A stretch of 40,383 nucleotides of DNA from Rheinheimera nanhaiensis E407-8 (lineage in GTDB: Bacteria > Pseudomonadota > Gammaproteobacteria > Enterobacterales > Alteromonadaceae). Shown piece by piece: positions 14,844 through 23,700 of the stretch. Below the pieces are notes generated by a model. It was not told the DNA's origin. It did not search any database and worked only from the letters and a program-made list of their open reading frames with translations. The position numbers were made by a program, and so were the translations under genes. Position 1 is the first letter of the stretch. The number at the start of each line of letters is the position of its first letter. The stretch lies in NCBI RefSeq assembly GCF_000296695.1, contig NZ_BAFK01000028.1, forward strand, positions 1-40,383, written 5' to 3'.

Positions 14844-14977
14844 TTTATACCCCTGCTTTAATTTATAAAAAAATAATAATTTCAATGCATTATGTAATGT
14901 ATTTTATATTCTTGTAACCCGTACCAACCTAGCATTGTTGGCGATCTGTGTTTATTACCGACAGTTGGTCTATAAGG

Positions 14978-16153
14978 CTATTTCGCTAGTAAAACCTCTT
15001 TTATCCGCTCAGCATTGCTGCTACCGAGCTTTATCGCGCTATCGAGCATCGAAATCCCAAATTCAGTATTCCCCTGTATAAACCGTTCAGCACCGTACCA
15101 AGCCATCACTTCTGCGTCCTGCTGTTGAGCCAAATAATCACGCCACCGAACGTCGTCTGCACTGAGTATGCGTTGAGCTTCATAGTTGCCATTTTTGGCC
15201 GCTTGCCGCCACCAAAAATGCGGAGTGAACATTTCTGTAATTACCACAGCCGCTGACTTTGCCGTCTCGTGAGTGACATGAGTAAAAACCGACCAATCAG
15301 GGTTTGCCGGGTCAAGTGTTAACGTATTGTCTATCCGCAGGTTATTCCTACTGTATTTATGCAAAAGCTCGAGCAAGGTGCCTAATTGCTGTTGATACTG
15401 TGGCGCCCCAGCTATCGCATACAACCATAACTGATGTTTTTCAATTTGTTGTACCAATAGCTCCGGCGTTATCAGCCCGTTGTTTTCCAGCGAAAAATCA
15501 AACTGCATAATGCGGACAGCGGGCTTACCTGTTGCTTCATACTGCCACTTTGCTAGGCTACGTTTTGACTCGCGTTCAAAAACGTGTCGCGGGAAGCTAT
15601 CGATTACGTCAATAACCGTAACTTCGCCAGCGGCATCAAGCAAAAAACGCATCTTCACATAACCCGTGATGCCATGTCTTGCCGCATTTCTAGGGTATTC
15701 CGGCTGTACCTGCTTTATGACCTTAGCCTGCAGCGTTGGTGCATTGCCAGACAACGGTGCTCGTTCATCGGGTAATGGTGTATCAGGAGAGTTAGCGATG
15801 GGGATCAGCAACGCTTGTGAAAATTTATTCTGCAGTTCAATAGCTTGCGTTATCTGGTCGGCAGATAATGTCTGCGAGATATTGTTTTTCAATTTTTCAG
15901 CATCAGGATGTCCAAGAAAGGACGCATAACCAAAATGCGCCACTGCAAGCACTTTATCCACCGGTTGGCCTTGTCCATGAAATGCCATCGCTGCCAAATT
16001 AAAAGCAGCCTGCTCGTTGCCCAGCCGAGCGAGCGTCGAAAACTGGCTATGTGCAACACTATACTCGCCCTCTTCATAAGCGCGCATTGCGCTTAACCAA
16101 TCGGCGGCTTCTGCAACTTGAAACAGCAATGTCAAACATAATAACCAGCGCAT
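14978..16153 (-). CDS. Periplasmic TonB-C/Sel1-repeat protein, copy 2
   Basis: A 391-aa paralog of the gene at 13524-14843 with the same order of parts: signal peptide (MRWLLCLTLLFQVAEA), Sel1-like repeats ('AMRAYEEGEYSVAHSQF', 'AAFNLAAMAFHGQGQPVDK'), TonB-C-like domain at about 145-225 ('QPEYPRNAARHGITGYVKMR', 'KWQYEATG'), and a C-terminal Sel1 pair ('HFWWRQAAKNGNYEAQRILS'). ATG 16153 is preceded by AGAGGG. The two copies share scattered blocks, so the duplication is old. A 134-bp AT-rich spacer separates them, enough for a separate promoter for copy 1. Role unknown; possibly linked to TonB-dependent uptake. Confidence 0.82.
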   Translation of the reverse strand: MRWLLCLTLLFQVAEAADWLSAMRAYEEGEYSVAHSQFSTLARLGNEQAAFNLAAMAFHGQGQPVDKVLAVAHFGYASFLGHPDAEKLKNNISQTLSADQITQAIELQNKFSQALLIPIANSPDTPLPDERAPLSGNAPTLQAKVIKQVQPEYPRNAARHGITGYVKMRFLLDAAGEVTVIDVIDSFPRHVFERESKRSLAKWQYEATGKPAVRIMQFDFSLENNGLITPELLVQQIEKHQLWLYAIAGAPQYQQQLGTLLELLHKYSRNNLRIDNTLTLDPANPDWSVFTHVTHETAKSAAVVITEMFTPHFWWRQAAKNGNYEAQRILSADDVRWRDYLAQQQDAEVMAWYGAERFIQGNTEFGISMLDSAIKLGSSNAERIKEVLLAK

Positions 16154-16306
16154 CCAACCCTCTAAATCCAACAATTTATTAATATAAGCACGATACTTGA
16201 TTTCGATAACGATTCAAATAATAACATATAGAAGTCACACCAAACTGGTTTGGCCAGTAAAACTATGCCACAATCAACGCACCTGAAATTACGACAGCAG
16301 CCTAAG

Positions 16307-16714
16307 ATGACACATAAAACCTTAATAAAAGTACGGGGTTACCATTTAGATATTTACCAGCATGTCAATAACGCCCGTTATCTGGAATTCCTGGAAGAGG
16401 CGCGTTGGGGCTATCTGGAGGACAGTGGCGACATTGAATGGTTTGCCAAACATGGCTTGGCCTGGGTAATTGTTAATATCAATATTAACTACCGCGTGGC
16501 CGCCACCATGGGCGATACACTGGAAGTGTTTACCCGCTTTAGTAAAGTGGGCGGTAAAAGTGCTGTGGTAACACAGGAAGTGCGTATTGCCGGTAAAGAT
16601 GCCGTTGCCGCTGATGCGCAGGTGACCTTTGTTTGCCTGGATCAGAAAACCGGTAAAGCGGTAGCCATTGAAGGCGAGTTAAAAGCCCGCTTAGAGCAAC
16701 ATATCGCGGAATAA
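16307..16714 (+). CDS. fadM: Hotdog-fold long-chain acyl-CoA thioesterase
   Basis: A 135-aa 4HBT-type thioesterase closely matching E. coli FadM (YbaW): 'IKVRGYHLDIYQHVNNARYLEFLEEARW' motif pieces at residues 7-33, with catalytic Asp15 and the His-Val-Asn-Asn, 'VVNININYR' at about 55-63, and the closing 'FVCLDQKTGKAVAIEGEL'. It hydrolyses acyl-CoAs, in E. coli including those left from beta-oxidation of unsaturated fatty acids. The ATG at 16307 matches the E. coli start closely; the in-frame codons back to 16250 lack homology. It is divergent from the TonB-C/Sel1 pair and convergent with the next gene. Confidence 0.92.
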   Translation: MTHKTLIKVRGYHLDIYQHVNNARYLEFLEEARWGYLEDSGDIEWFAKHGLAWVIVNININYRVAATMGDTLEVFTRFSKVGGKSAVVTQEVRIAGKDAVAADAQVTFVCLDQKTGKAVAIEGELKARLEQHIAE

Positions 16715-16717
16715 GCG

Positions 16718-17443
16718 CTAACGCTTAAGGTGTTTTTCCAGCGCCTGTTTGAGTAATGCGCTGCTATCTTCCTCATCGCCGCAGGGCACTACTGCGTTGG
16801 CGGCCATTAAGGCGTCAAAACCATCTTTGCCCGGATCAGCTATTCGACAGCCCCCTTTCACCCTGATTAACTGCCTGCCATCGTTAAGTTGCGCTACCAC
16901 CTGCCCTGCCGGGTCCTGGCTTAACGGCTGATGGCGCTTTTCTACCGTTATTTTCGGCTGTTGTTGTGCCTGCCGTAACTGTTGATAGCTGGCGGTAGCG
17001 GCTTGCTCTATTGCCGCAGGGGCGACCGCGGCAGCCTGGTTCAGCGCACGCTGCGCCAGGCTTTGTTGTGGCAAAACGAGCGTCTGCACGGTGTCTTGCG
17101 GCTCTGGCTGTGCTGCCTTGTCTGGCAATGCCGCTGTGGCAACCGCCGGCTCGTTGGTAGCTTGTTGTGGTGCTGCAGTGACAGACGGCGCGATATTTAC
17201 CGGCTTTGGCGGCATAACTGTAGGCCCAGTGGTAGTTTCATCCTCTGGCTGTTGCGCTAATTTCGTTGGGGGCGGTTGGTACAAATAAGACACTACCGCT
17301 TCAGACAGGGGTGGCGTTACCCTGGCGGGAATTTTGGCGTTTAAAAGCGCCGCCAGCAGCATGGCGTGCAATAGCACAGCCAATAGGGCTGGTCGGCCGT
17401 AAGCCCGCCAAAAAGCATCTAATGCGCTGATAACACCAGACAA
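16718..17443 (-). CDS. Inner-membrane-anchored Pro/Gln-rich protein, unknown function
   Basis: A 241-aa protein with one N-terminal membrane span (about residues 18-36, LLAVLLHAMLLAALL), a long Pro-, Gln- and Ala-rich linker (about 50-165) and a small C-terminal domain (about 175-241) with two Cys ('GGCRIAD' and 'VVPCGDEED') that could form a disulfide. The layout recalls TonB-like or cell-envelope linker proteins that reach into the periplasm, but the C-terminal domain is not TonB-C. No known family recognised. It ends three bases from the convergent fadM stop. Confidence 0.65.
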   Translation of the reverse strand: MSGVISALDAFWRAYGRPALLAVLLHAMLLAALLNAKIPARVTPPLSEAVVSYLYQPPPTKLAQQPEDETTTGPTVMPPKPVNIAPSVTAAPQQATNEPAVATAALPDKAAQPEPQDTVQTLVLPQQSLAQRALNQAAAVAPAAIEQAATASYQQLRQAQQQPKITVEKRHQPLSQDPAGQVVAQLNDGRQLIRVKGGCRIADPGKDGFDALMAANAVVPCGDEEDSSALLKQALEKHLKR

Positions 17444-17508
17444 AGAATCGCTGTCCCTGCATCTTTTATTGTTGAGTCAGCATCAGACCAGCAGTACAGG
17501 CATAAATT

Positions 17509-17539
17509 CAGCCGGCGCCATCAATTTTGACGCCGGCTG
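17509..17539 (-). terminator. Possible terminator after the cyanophycinase
   Basis: CAGCCGGCG and CGCCGGCTG (9-bp stem) separated by 13 bases, just past the end of the leftward cyanophycinase gene. The U tract is weak, so confidence is limited. Confidence 0.55.
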
Positions 17540-17549
17540 AGCTGAGCCC

Positions 17550-18950
17550 TTAGTAAGGGTTAGTTGGGTTGTAGAAGCTGCCACTACGACCGTCAATGCT
17601 TAAACGGCTCGGGCTTACTGCGCTGGCGTTATTCAGCAGGTTATAGCTTTGGCCGGGCAATAATTTATAACGCAACAGGTTATTGATGATCACCGGTTGG
17701 CCACAGCTGGTTTGCTGGTACTGGGTCTGGCCGTCAGCGCGCAGCACGTACACTTCGTGGCTGCCATCGACCACACCGTTGCCATCGGCGGTAACAAACA
17801 GTGACGTAGCCTCCGATACCGCCACGACACGGCCCGTGCTGCCTAACTTGGCCTGAAACACCGCCGAGCGGCCCATGCGGTCGCGCTGCTTAAAGTGTGT
17901 GTCGGTAATAATGCCACTCAGTAGCGGAATATTGAGGAAGTTAGTGCTGATATTGACCGTTTCATGGCAAAAATCGGTTACCGCTTCCGAGCTGATCGCC
18001 CCTAATACACCGTCCGGATCATAAATAAACTGGCCCAACACATGGTTACCGGCCGAGGTACCACCCACCGCGCCACCTTTGTTGTACACATGCATCAGCG
18101 CATCCTGCACCTTAGTACCCTGCCACTGGTTCAGGTAGTCAGACTGATCGCCACCGGCAATAAAGACAAATTCAGCACTGCGGATAGCCCAGTCAACGTA
18201 GTCACTGTTGGCTTTGGTACGGGTGTTGACGATCAGGGTTTCTACCGAGGCGGCATTAGTCAGGCCTTGCAGGTAGTCGTTATACGCTGCGGTACCCGAG
18301 GTGCGCAGCACCACAATATTGCCACCTTTAATGTGCGGTTTGATACGGTTCGCAAAGGCTGCATCCACGTCGGCACCACCGCCCATCAGTAGCAGCGCCG
18401 GGCTGCTTAAACTGACACAGACATCGCTACTGCTACCAAGCAGTGTCGCCGATAAGCCACCCGGCTTAGATGGCCTTGGGCCGTAGTTGCAGTTTTCCAG
18501 CTCAGGTTCCGGCTCTGGCTCAGTGCCACCGCCGCCACTACCGCTGCCGGTAAAATTCACCGTTAACTGGTAATTGCCGGTACCACTATAGCGGGTGACT
18601 TTAACAAAGTGCGGCCCGGCCGGTGAAGCAACATAGGTGCCGTTTTCCGGATTACTGCTGCTTTGGCCTGATGCAATATAGCTGCCGCTGGCGCGGTATA
18701 AAAACCAGTCAAAGTCGGCATTGCTGCCATGGCTTAAACTGACACTGATATCACCGGTCGCTGTGGTATCAAAGTAGTACCAGTCCTGATCGGTGCGGCT
18801 ACCAATAGCGGCCTGCACCGCTACGCCGCTACAGAGCGGGCCATCGGCGCCACTTTCGCTATTATTGTTTTCGCTTTCTTGTTGCAAACAGGCCTGCGCA
18901 TTGCCACACAGCAATAGCGCAACTACGCCTAACAGACTTAGTGCTTTCAT
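17550..18950 (-). CDS. Secreted cyanophycinase with PPC domain
   Basis: A 466-aa extracellular or periplasmic peptidase. Signal peptide at 1-20; a PPC (bacterial pre-peptidase C-terminal) domain at about 40-133 ('DQDWYYFDTTATGDISVSLS', ending 'GNYQLTVNF'); a Gly/Glu/Pro linker at 134-152; then a family S51 cyanophycinase domain (about 180-466). Catalytic-type motifs: 'IAGGDQSDY' (about 265-272), nucleophile Ser299 in 'GGTSAGN', and His352 in 'TDTHFKQRDRMGR'. Such enzymes break the Asp-Arg storage polymer cyanophycin into dipeptides. No cyanophycin synthetase is in the window, which fits a scavenging role on polymer released by other cells. Four Cys suggest disulfides, fitting export. Confidence 0.88.
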   Translation of the reverse strand: MKALSLLGVVALLLCGNAQACLQQESENNNSESGADGPLCSGVAVQAAIGSRTDQDWYYFDTTATGDISVSLSHGSNADFDWFLYRASGSYIASGQSSSNPENGTYVASPAGPHFVKVTRYSGTGNYQLTVNFTGSGSGGGGTEPEPEPELENCNYGPRPSKPGGLSATLLGSSSDVCVSLSSPALLLMGGGADVDAAFANRIKPHIKGGNIVVLRTSGTAAYNDYLQGLTNAASVETLIVNTRTKANSDYVDWAIRSAEFVFIAGGDQSDYLNQWQGTKVQDALMHVYNKGGAVGGTSAGNHVLGQFIYDPDGVLGAISSEAVTDFCHETVNISTNFLNIPLLSGIITDTHFKQRDRMGRSAVFQAKLGSTGRVVAVSEATSLFVTADGNGVVDGSHEVYVLRADGQTQYQQTSCGQPVIINNLLRYKLLPGQSYNLLNNASAVSPSRLSIDGRSGSFYNPTNPY

Positions 18951-19288
18951 TGTTACTTCCTGCTTTTGTATTGTTATAGGAAATGGCCTAACGGCCAGGT
19001 TTTCTTGCCAGGCACGATGCCGGGCAAAGAATCTGGGAATCAGTTAACGCGGGGAGATCTACTCGTCAAACCACTCGGACAGGTGGTAATCGGTGGCACA
19101 GGCATGCAGGTTAGCGGGCCGGGCGACCCACAGCTGAGCATAATCAGCGCTGCATAAACATGTTGCCATAACAGTCTTTTGTGACAGGTTAATGAATAAC
19201 CAATATTGGCCGCGCTGGCGATTCTGTCAAGCTAATCGACGCAAATTTGTAAAAAGTACCGACAGCAGGTCCACTTTAAAAAAGCGCC
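18951..19288 (-). other. Gene-poor spacer upstream of the cyanophycinase, with two hairpins
   Basis: A 338-bp spacer. It holds a hairpin at 19005-19027 (TTGCC-A-GGC / GCC-G-GGCAA, loop ACGAT) and a smaller one at 18984-18997 (TGGCC-TAAC-GGCCA), both in the leader of the leftward cyanophycinase gene, plus a possible 36-codon reading frame at 19059-19169. I see no clear promoter and no match to a known riboswitch. Confidence 0.5.
19059..19169 (-). CDS. Possible 36-aa leader peptide
   Basis: Leftward from ATG 19169, 36 codons encode a Cys- and Ala-rich peptide with an acidic end (Ser-Glu-Trp-Phe-Asp-Glu). It precedes the two hairpins and the cyanophycinase gene. The ribosome site is weak (AAAAGAC) and there is no run of one regulatory amino acid, so this is only a candidate. 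It may equally be chance. Confidence 0.2.
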   Translation of the reverse strand: MATCLCSADYAQLWVARPANLHACATDYHLSEWFDE

Positions 19289-19813
19289 CTAGCTGGATAA
19301 AAATGCACTAAGCTTTTGCCATTCAAGCAGTTTTTGCTGAAAACTTAAGCTGGCATGCGCCGGGCTGGTCGAGGGTAAATACAGCAGGCTAATACCGGGC
19401 GGCAAGGTGGTTAGCGGTAGCACCCGGCGCTGAAAACTCTGGCCGGCTTTGGCGCCGTTAAAGGCAATGGCACGCAGCTGCGGTAAACGGGCAAACAGGC
19501 TGGTGAAATCATTGGCTTGTTCAGCCCGGATGGCACTGTCCAGGCTACCCCGGCGCTGACAGCAGCCAATCACATCCCATAGTGCCACACCGTGCTGCTG
19601 CAGCTGTGCCAGCCGCTCGGGGTAGCTTAAACTGAGTGGAAACTGCAGCAGGCTGGCCATTATCGGCCAGAAGGCATTGCGGGGGTGGCCATAATACTGC
19701 TGCTGCGCCAGCGATACACTGCCCGGCATACTGCCAAGCACTAACAGCCGGGCTTTATCGTTGTACTGCGCAGCCAGGCCGTTTAGCAAGGCCGTCTCTG
19801 CCTGAGTCTCCAC
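19289..19813 (-). CDS. Hypoxanthine/deoxyinosine-DNA glycosylase, UDG superfamily
   Basis: A 174-aa uracil-DNA glycosylase-superfamily protein. The N-terminal motif 'LLVLGSMPGSVSLAQQQYYG' and 'HPRNAFWPIM' (about residues 23-52), then 'GVALWDVIGCCQRRGSLD' and the late 'LYLPSTSPAHASLS' (about 144-157), are those of the deoxyinosine-glycosylase subgroup, which removes deaminated adenine from DNA. It begins eight bases after the hemY stop, so it is the last gene of the hemCDXY transcript. Such a repair gene in the hem operon is likely just operon hitch-hiking. Confidence 0.85.
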   Translation of the reverse strand: METQAETALLNGLAAQYNDKARLLVLGSMPGSVSLAQQQYYGHPRNAFWPIMASLLQFPLSLSYPERLAQLQQHGVALWDVIGCCQRRGSLDSAIRAEQANDFTSLFARLPQLRAIAFNGAKAGQSFQRRVLPLTTLPPGISLLYLPSTSPAHASLSFQQKLLEWQKLSAFLSS

Positions 19814-19820
19814 GGCAAGC

Positions 19821-20903
19821 TTAAGCCTTTAGCGACGGTTCGTATTGCAGCGCCTTGTGCCAGGCCAGCTCGGCCTGCTCAATCTCGCCTTCCTGCTGCG
19901 CCAGATAGGCCAGCAGTGCGTACAGATAACCGTTGCTGCTATGTTCATGCAGCCACTTCTGCGCTTGCTTACGTAACTTAAGCACCGACTTACCCAGTGG
20001 GATCTGGCGGATATACGGCAATAGCTGTGGCAACTCAGCCAGCTGCAACTGGCTTAGCAGCAGCTTTTCAGCCGCTTCATGCTGGCCACTTTGTGCCATG
20101 GCCCATGCCCGGCCAACATTAGCAGCGGTAGATTTACGCTCTTTCGCCGGCAGGTTTTGCCAGTAGTCGGCAGTTTCGTCAAAGCGCTGCTGCTGGCTTA
20201 ACTGGCTAATGGCCGCCGGATAAATATTAAAGCGTTGCTGTGCCCATTTGTCTTTATCAAACCAGTGCTGCTTTAATGCTGCTGGTACCAGCTGCAGCAG
20301 CTGTTGCCACTGGCCGGCTTGCTGTAGCGCATACAAATACAGCTGGCCCAGGCCTTTATCTTCAGTGTCGGCGTGTACTTTACCGGCCAGCAGCACACAG
20401 GCCTGCGCCGCCTGGCCCTGTTGCAGCATTAAATCGGCCTGCACAAAGTCGCGGCTGTCGCTGTCATCCGCCAGCGCGTCAACATGTTGCTGCGCCTGGC
20501 GGCTATTGCCGGCATAAAAAGCCGCATAGGCTGCCAGCAGGTGTTTTTCCTGCAGCATAAAATCATCGGCACAGGCTTTAGCCAGATGCTGACTGGCCAG
20601 TTGCCATTGCTGTTTGGCATAGGCCTGCACGCCCAGCTCATAGGCTTGCTGTGCCTTACGCTGCCGGCGCCAGCGTAAAAAATTAAACGACACATGCTGC
20701 AGCCTTAGCAACTTACGCAGCACAAATGCCAGCAACCACAAGGCAGCCGACAGCGCCAGCACAAGCAGCGCCAGGCCTAACAAGGTGGTTTCAAATACCA
20801 GGCTGCCCGCCACCACTTTGACATAGCCGGCATGGTTGACCAGCAGTGGGCCAAACCACATTGCCAATACTAATGCGGTAATCAGCAGCAGCATACGGAT
20901 CAT
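19821..20903 (-). CDS. hemY: Heme biosynthesis-associated TPR protein HemY
   Basis: A 360-aa inner-membrane protein with two N-terminal spans (about 2-22 and 40-62) followed by a large TPR-like helical domain in the periplasm or cytosol-facing side. 'VVAGSLVFETTLLGLALLVL' and 'FNFLRWRRQRKAQQAYELG' fit the proteobacterial HemY_N family, not the Gram-positive protoporphyrinogen oxidase of the same name. Its exact role in heme synthesis is unsettled. Four-base overlap with hemX. Rich in Gln and Leu, as are its neighbours. Confidence 0.88.
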   Translation of the reverse strand: MIRMLLLITALVLAMWFGPLLVNHAGYVKVVAGSLVFETTLLGLALLVLALSAALWLLAFVLRKLLRLQHVSFNFLRWRRQRKAQQAYELGVQAYAKQQWQLASQHLAKACADDFMLQEKHLLAAYAAFYAGNSRQAQQHVDALADDSDSRDFVQADLMLQQGQAAQACVLLAGKVHADTEDKGLGQLYLYALQQAGQWQQLLQLVPAALKQHWFDKDKWAQQRFNIYPAAISQLSQQQRFDETADYWQNLPAKERKSTAANVGRAWAMAQSGQHEAAEKLLLSQLQLAELPQLLPYIRQIPLGKSVLKLRKQAQKWLHEHSSNGYLYALLAYLAQQEGEIEQAELAWHKALQYEPSLKA

Positions 20904-22015
20904 AAGTCCTCTCCTGCCAGTTGCTGCTGATACTGCTGTAGCATGGCCGGGCTTTGCAAGGCGCTCAGCACAGGCGCGCTGACATCAGCGCCCGCCAGCT
21001 CAGCTAAGCTTTGGCTAAACTGCTGCACTGCGGTGTCACCGGCACTGAAATAGCGCTGTAACTGATCTGCGGCTTGCTGCAGTGCCAGGCGGTACAGCTC
21101 GGTTTGTTGTGTCATAACGGCTTGTTGCGCCGCCTGAATTTGCTGCTGTAAATGAATGCGCAGCATCAGCTGTTGGCTTTGGCTTAAATCGAAATAGTCT
21201 TCCGGCATGGCCGCACGCGGGTTAAATAAACCGCGCCAGGTGTTGTGCCAGTGATAGGCCAGCGTCTGGCGCCAGTTGGCTAAGGTGGCCTCGGGCGCCT
21301 CTGGCGCAGCGGCTGGTGCCTGTAACTTCAGTGGCAGCTGCATCACCTGCTGACGCAGCTGCACCAGCTGGACCTGCAGTTGGCTGCGATCAGTGGCCGG
21401 CAGCGCCGTCAGTTGTTGCTTGTCGTGGGCAATGGCCTGCCGTACCGGCAGTAAAGAGGCATCGTCCAGCGCGGCAAGTTTGTCATCCGCACTTTGTAGC
21501 AAGGCGATAGCCGTGGCGGCATCCTGCTCCAGCCAGACTTTTTGCGCCGCCAGCTTTAACAGGTAGTCGGCTTCGGCCAGGCGCCAATGCCGTGGCGGCG
21601 CGCTGTCACGCTCTTGCACCAGCTGGCGCAATGCCTGCATCTGGCTTTGTGTTTGATTCAGCAGCTGCTGTTGTTGCTGCAGCAGACGTTGCTCCAGTGC
21701 TGTTAGCTGTTGCTGCTGTTCGGTTAGCCATTGTTGCTGCGCCTGCTGCTGGCTGTCCTGCAGCTGGCGGTTTTGCACTTCAAGCTGCTGCAGTTGTTGG
21801 CTAAGCGTCTGGCTTTGCTGCTGCAACTGTTGCCACTGCGGCCACAGCCAGTAAGCACCGGCGCCAACACCTACTCCCAGCGCCAGCACCAGCAATAAAC
21901 TTAAGGCACCACTGACGCTACCACGGCGTGGCGCGGCCGGCTCGGCGTCCATCTTCTGTTTTAACTGCTCCAGCGGTGCGTCCATCTCGGTTGCCCGCTC
22001 CAGGGTGTCACTCAT
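20900..22015 (-). CDS. hemX: Uroporphyrinogen-III C-methyltransferase-like protein HemX
   Basis: A 371-aa protein with a short cytosolic N-terminus, one span (about 36-56, SGALSLLLVLALGVGVGAGAY), a very Gln-rich coiled coil (about 60-135) and a C-terminal helical domain. This is the proteobacterial HemX family; despite its database name it lacks the SAM-dependent methylase fold and is thought to be a scaffold or regulator of heme synthesis. The Gln codon repeats make the DNA look repetitive in this stretch. Four-base overlaps with hemD and hemY. Confidence 0.9.
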   Translation of the reverse strand: MSDTLERATEMDAPLEQLKQKMDAEPAAPRRGSVSGALSLLLVLALGVGVGAGAYWLWPQWQQLQQQSQTLSQQLQQLEVQNRQLQDSQQQAQQQWLTEQQQQLTALEQRLLQQQQQLLNQTQSQMQALRQLVQERDSAPPRHWRLAEADYLLKLAAQKVWLEQDAATAIALLQSADDKLAALDDASLLPVRQAIAHDKQQLTALPATDRSQLQVQLVQLRQQVMQLPLKLQAPAAAPEAPEATLANWRQTLAYHWHNTWRGLFNPRAAMPEDYFDLSQSQQLMLRIHLQQQIQAAQQAVMTQQTELYRLALQQAADQLQRYFSAGDTAVQQFSQSLAELAGADVSAPVLSALQSPAMLQQYQQQLAGEDL

Positions 22016-22773
22016 TGATATTCCCTCAGTTGCTGGCTGATCGCAGCCAGTAAGGCACTGTCGTTGGCATTCTCCGCCAGCCGGATCTTATCGTCACTAA
22101 TACCCAGCGCCAGCGCACTGTCGCGCATCCGCGGGCTGACCAGGATCCAATCACAGCTTTGCAACCAGTGCATATGCTCGGGCCCGACCAGCGTAAACAG
22201 CTGCTGTAAAATTTCGTTGCTGGTGGCCACAATACAACGAATGCCCGCCAGCTGCCACTGCTGGCACAGTAAAGCGCCATCCAGCGGCAAGGGTAAACGT
22301 TTATAGCTTTGCACATAGCGCACGCTGGCGCCACGGGCAGTTAAGCCTTGTTTTATCAGCTCACGGCCGGCATTGCCGCGCACCACTACAATTTGTTTAC
22401 CGGCCACCTGCTGCAGTTTTGGCAAGGTTAACAGCCCTTCGCTACGCTGATCGTCCGGCACGCTCACCTCACGCCCCAACCAGCGCTGCAGCGCCGAGGC
22501 AGTCGTTTGGCCCACAGCATACAGCGGCGCTTTAAGTAGCGCGCCATCCAGTTGCTGCTGCAAACAACTGACCGCGCTGACACTGACAAATACGATCGCA
22601 TCGGCTTGTTGCAGCTGCTGTACATCGTGGGGCGAAATAGTGACCTGCGCGGTGGTAATCAGTGGCTGATATAAATAGCCGGTACCGGCTTCATCCAGCG
22701 CCGCCAGCAAATAATCCGCCTTGCCGGCGGGCCGGGTGATCAGTAGCGGTATAGCGGCAGCGGCTGATGTCAT
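22012..22773 (-). CDS. hemD: Uroporphyrinogen-III synthase
   Basis: A 253-aa protein of the HemD family (E. coli 246). It cyclises hydroxymethylbilane with inversion of ring D to give uroporphyrinogen III. The family is poorly conserved; supporting pieces are '[21 protein letters not shown]', '[15 protein letters not shown]', '[20 protein letters not shown]' and '[17 protein letters not shown]', each matching E. coli HemD by position. Four-base overlaps with hemC and hemX confirm the operon. Confidence 0.93.
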   Translation of the reverse strand: MTSAAAAIPLLITRPAGKADYLLAALDEAGTGYLYQPLITTAQVTISPHDVQQLQQADAIVFVSVSAVSCLQQQLDGALLKAPLYAVGQTTASALQRWLGREVSVPDDQRSEGLLTLPKLQQVAGKQIVVVRGNAGRELIKQGLTARGASVRYVQSYKRLPLPLDGALLCQQWQLAGIRCIVATSNEILQQLFTLVGPEHMHWLQSCDWILVSPRMRDSALALGISDDKIRLAENANDSALLAAISQQLREYQ

Positions 22774-23699
22774 GGCGCGGCCTGATACACCGCTTGCAAA
22801 ATACGCCCGGCGCCGTGTGCCAATAACTTAGCGGCCAGCTCAGTGCCCAGTTGCTCGGCGTCTTGTACCGGCCCGCGTATTTCATCGCGGATAATCTCAC
22901 TGCCATCAACCGCGCCTACCAGACCACGCAGCCATAAGGTGTCACCTTCGAGCACGGCAAAAGCGCCAATCGGCACCTGACAGCCACCCTGCAGTTTGCG
23001 GTTCATTGCCCGTTCTGCCAGCACGCAGGCGCGGGTGCCGGCATGCTCCAGCGGTGCCAGCAGTTGCTGCACAGCCTTATCATCACTGCGGCATTCAATA
23101 CCCACCGCACCCTGGCCATTGGCCGGCAGGCTAAGTTCTACCGGTAACAGGCTGGCAATACGCTGCGCAAAACCCAGCCGGATAAGACCTGCTGCGGCAA
23201 GGATAATGGCAGCAAACTCGCCGTTATCCAGCTTAGCCAGCCGGGTATTCACATTACCGCGCAGGTCGCGCACGGTTAAATCGGGCCGCAGCGCCTTTAA
23301 CTGACACTGGCGGCGCAAACTGGAGGTACCCACCACGGCGCCTTTTGGCAGTTCGTCCAGCGATTTGAACTGGTTGGAGACAAAGGCATCCAGCGGGTTT
23401 TCCCGCGGGCAAATGGTGTGCAGCATTAAGCCTGGTGGAAATTCGACCGGCACATCTTTCATACTGTGCACGGCAATGTCGGCGCGACCATCCAGCATGG
23501 CTTGTTCTAACTCTTTAACAAACAGGCCCTTACCACCAATTTTTGCCAGTGGCGTATCGAGAATTTTATCGCCCTGGGTCGACATAGGCACCAGCTCGAC
23601 CTGCAGCTGCGGGTGATGGCGCAACAGCTCGGCTTTGACATACTCGGCCTGCCACAGCGCCAGCGCGCTTTTACGCGTTGCAATACGTACTGTTGTCAT
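22770..23699 (-). CDS. hemC: Hydroxymethylbilane synthase (porphobilinogen deaminase)
   Basis: A 309-aa enzyme (E. coli 313) joining four porphobilinogens into hydroxymethylbilane. '[17 protein letters not shown]' at the start, '[20 protein letters not shown]', catalytic Asp82 in 'SMKDVP', '[12 protein letters not shown]' (Arg-rich substrate site at 125-134) and Cys240 in '[11 protein letters not shown]', which carries the dipyrromethane cofactor, are all present. It starts one base after the upstream esterase stop, so the transcript likely begins further upstream at cyaY. Confidence 0.97.
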   Translation of the reverse strand: MTTVRIATRKSALALWQAEYVKAELLRHHPQLQVELVPMSTQGDKILDTPLAKIGGKGLFVKELEQAMLDGRADIAVHSMKDVPVEFPPGLMLHTICPRENPLDAFVSNQFKSLDELPKGAVVGTSSLRRQCQLKALRPDLTVRDLRGNVNTRLAKLDNGEFAAIILAAAGLIRLGFAQRIASLLPVELSLPANGQGAVGIECRSDDKAVQQLLAPLEHAGTRACVLAERAMNRKLQGGCQVPIGAFAVLEGDTLWLRGLVGAVDGSEIIRDEIRGPVQDAEQLGTELAAKLLAHGAGRILQAVYQAAP

Positions 23700-23700
23700 C

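Noticed and set aside
16195..16225. GATAACGATT stretch upstream of the second TonB-C/Sel1 gene as a Fur box
   Set aside because: Only part of the 19-bp Fur consensus matches and the second half is poor.
21600..21850. Repetitive CTGCTGTTGCTGC-type DNA as a possible repeat or CRISPR array
   Set aside because: It is the Gln-codon-rich coiled coil of hemX; there are no regular repeats with unique spacers. No CRISPR array was seen anywhere.
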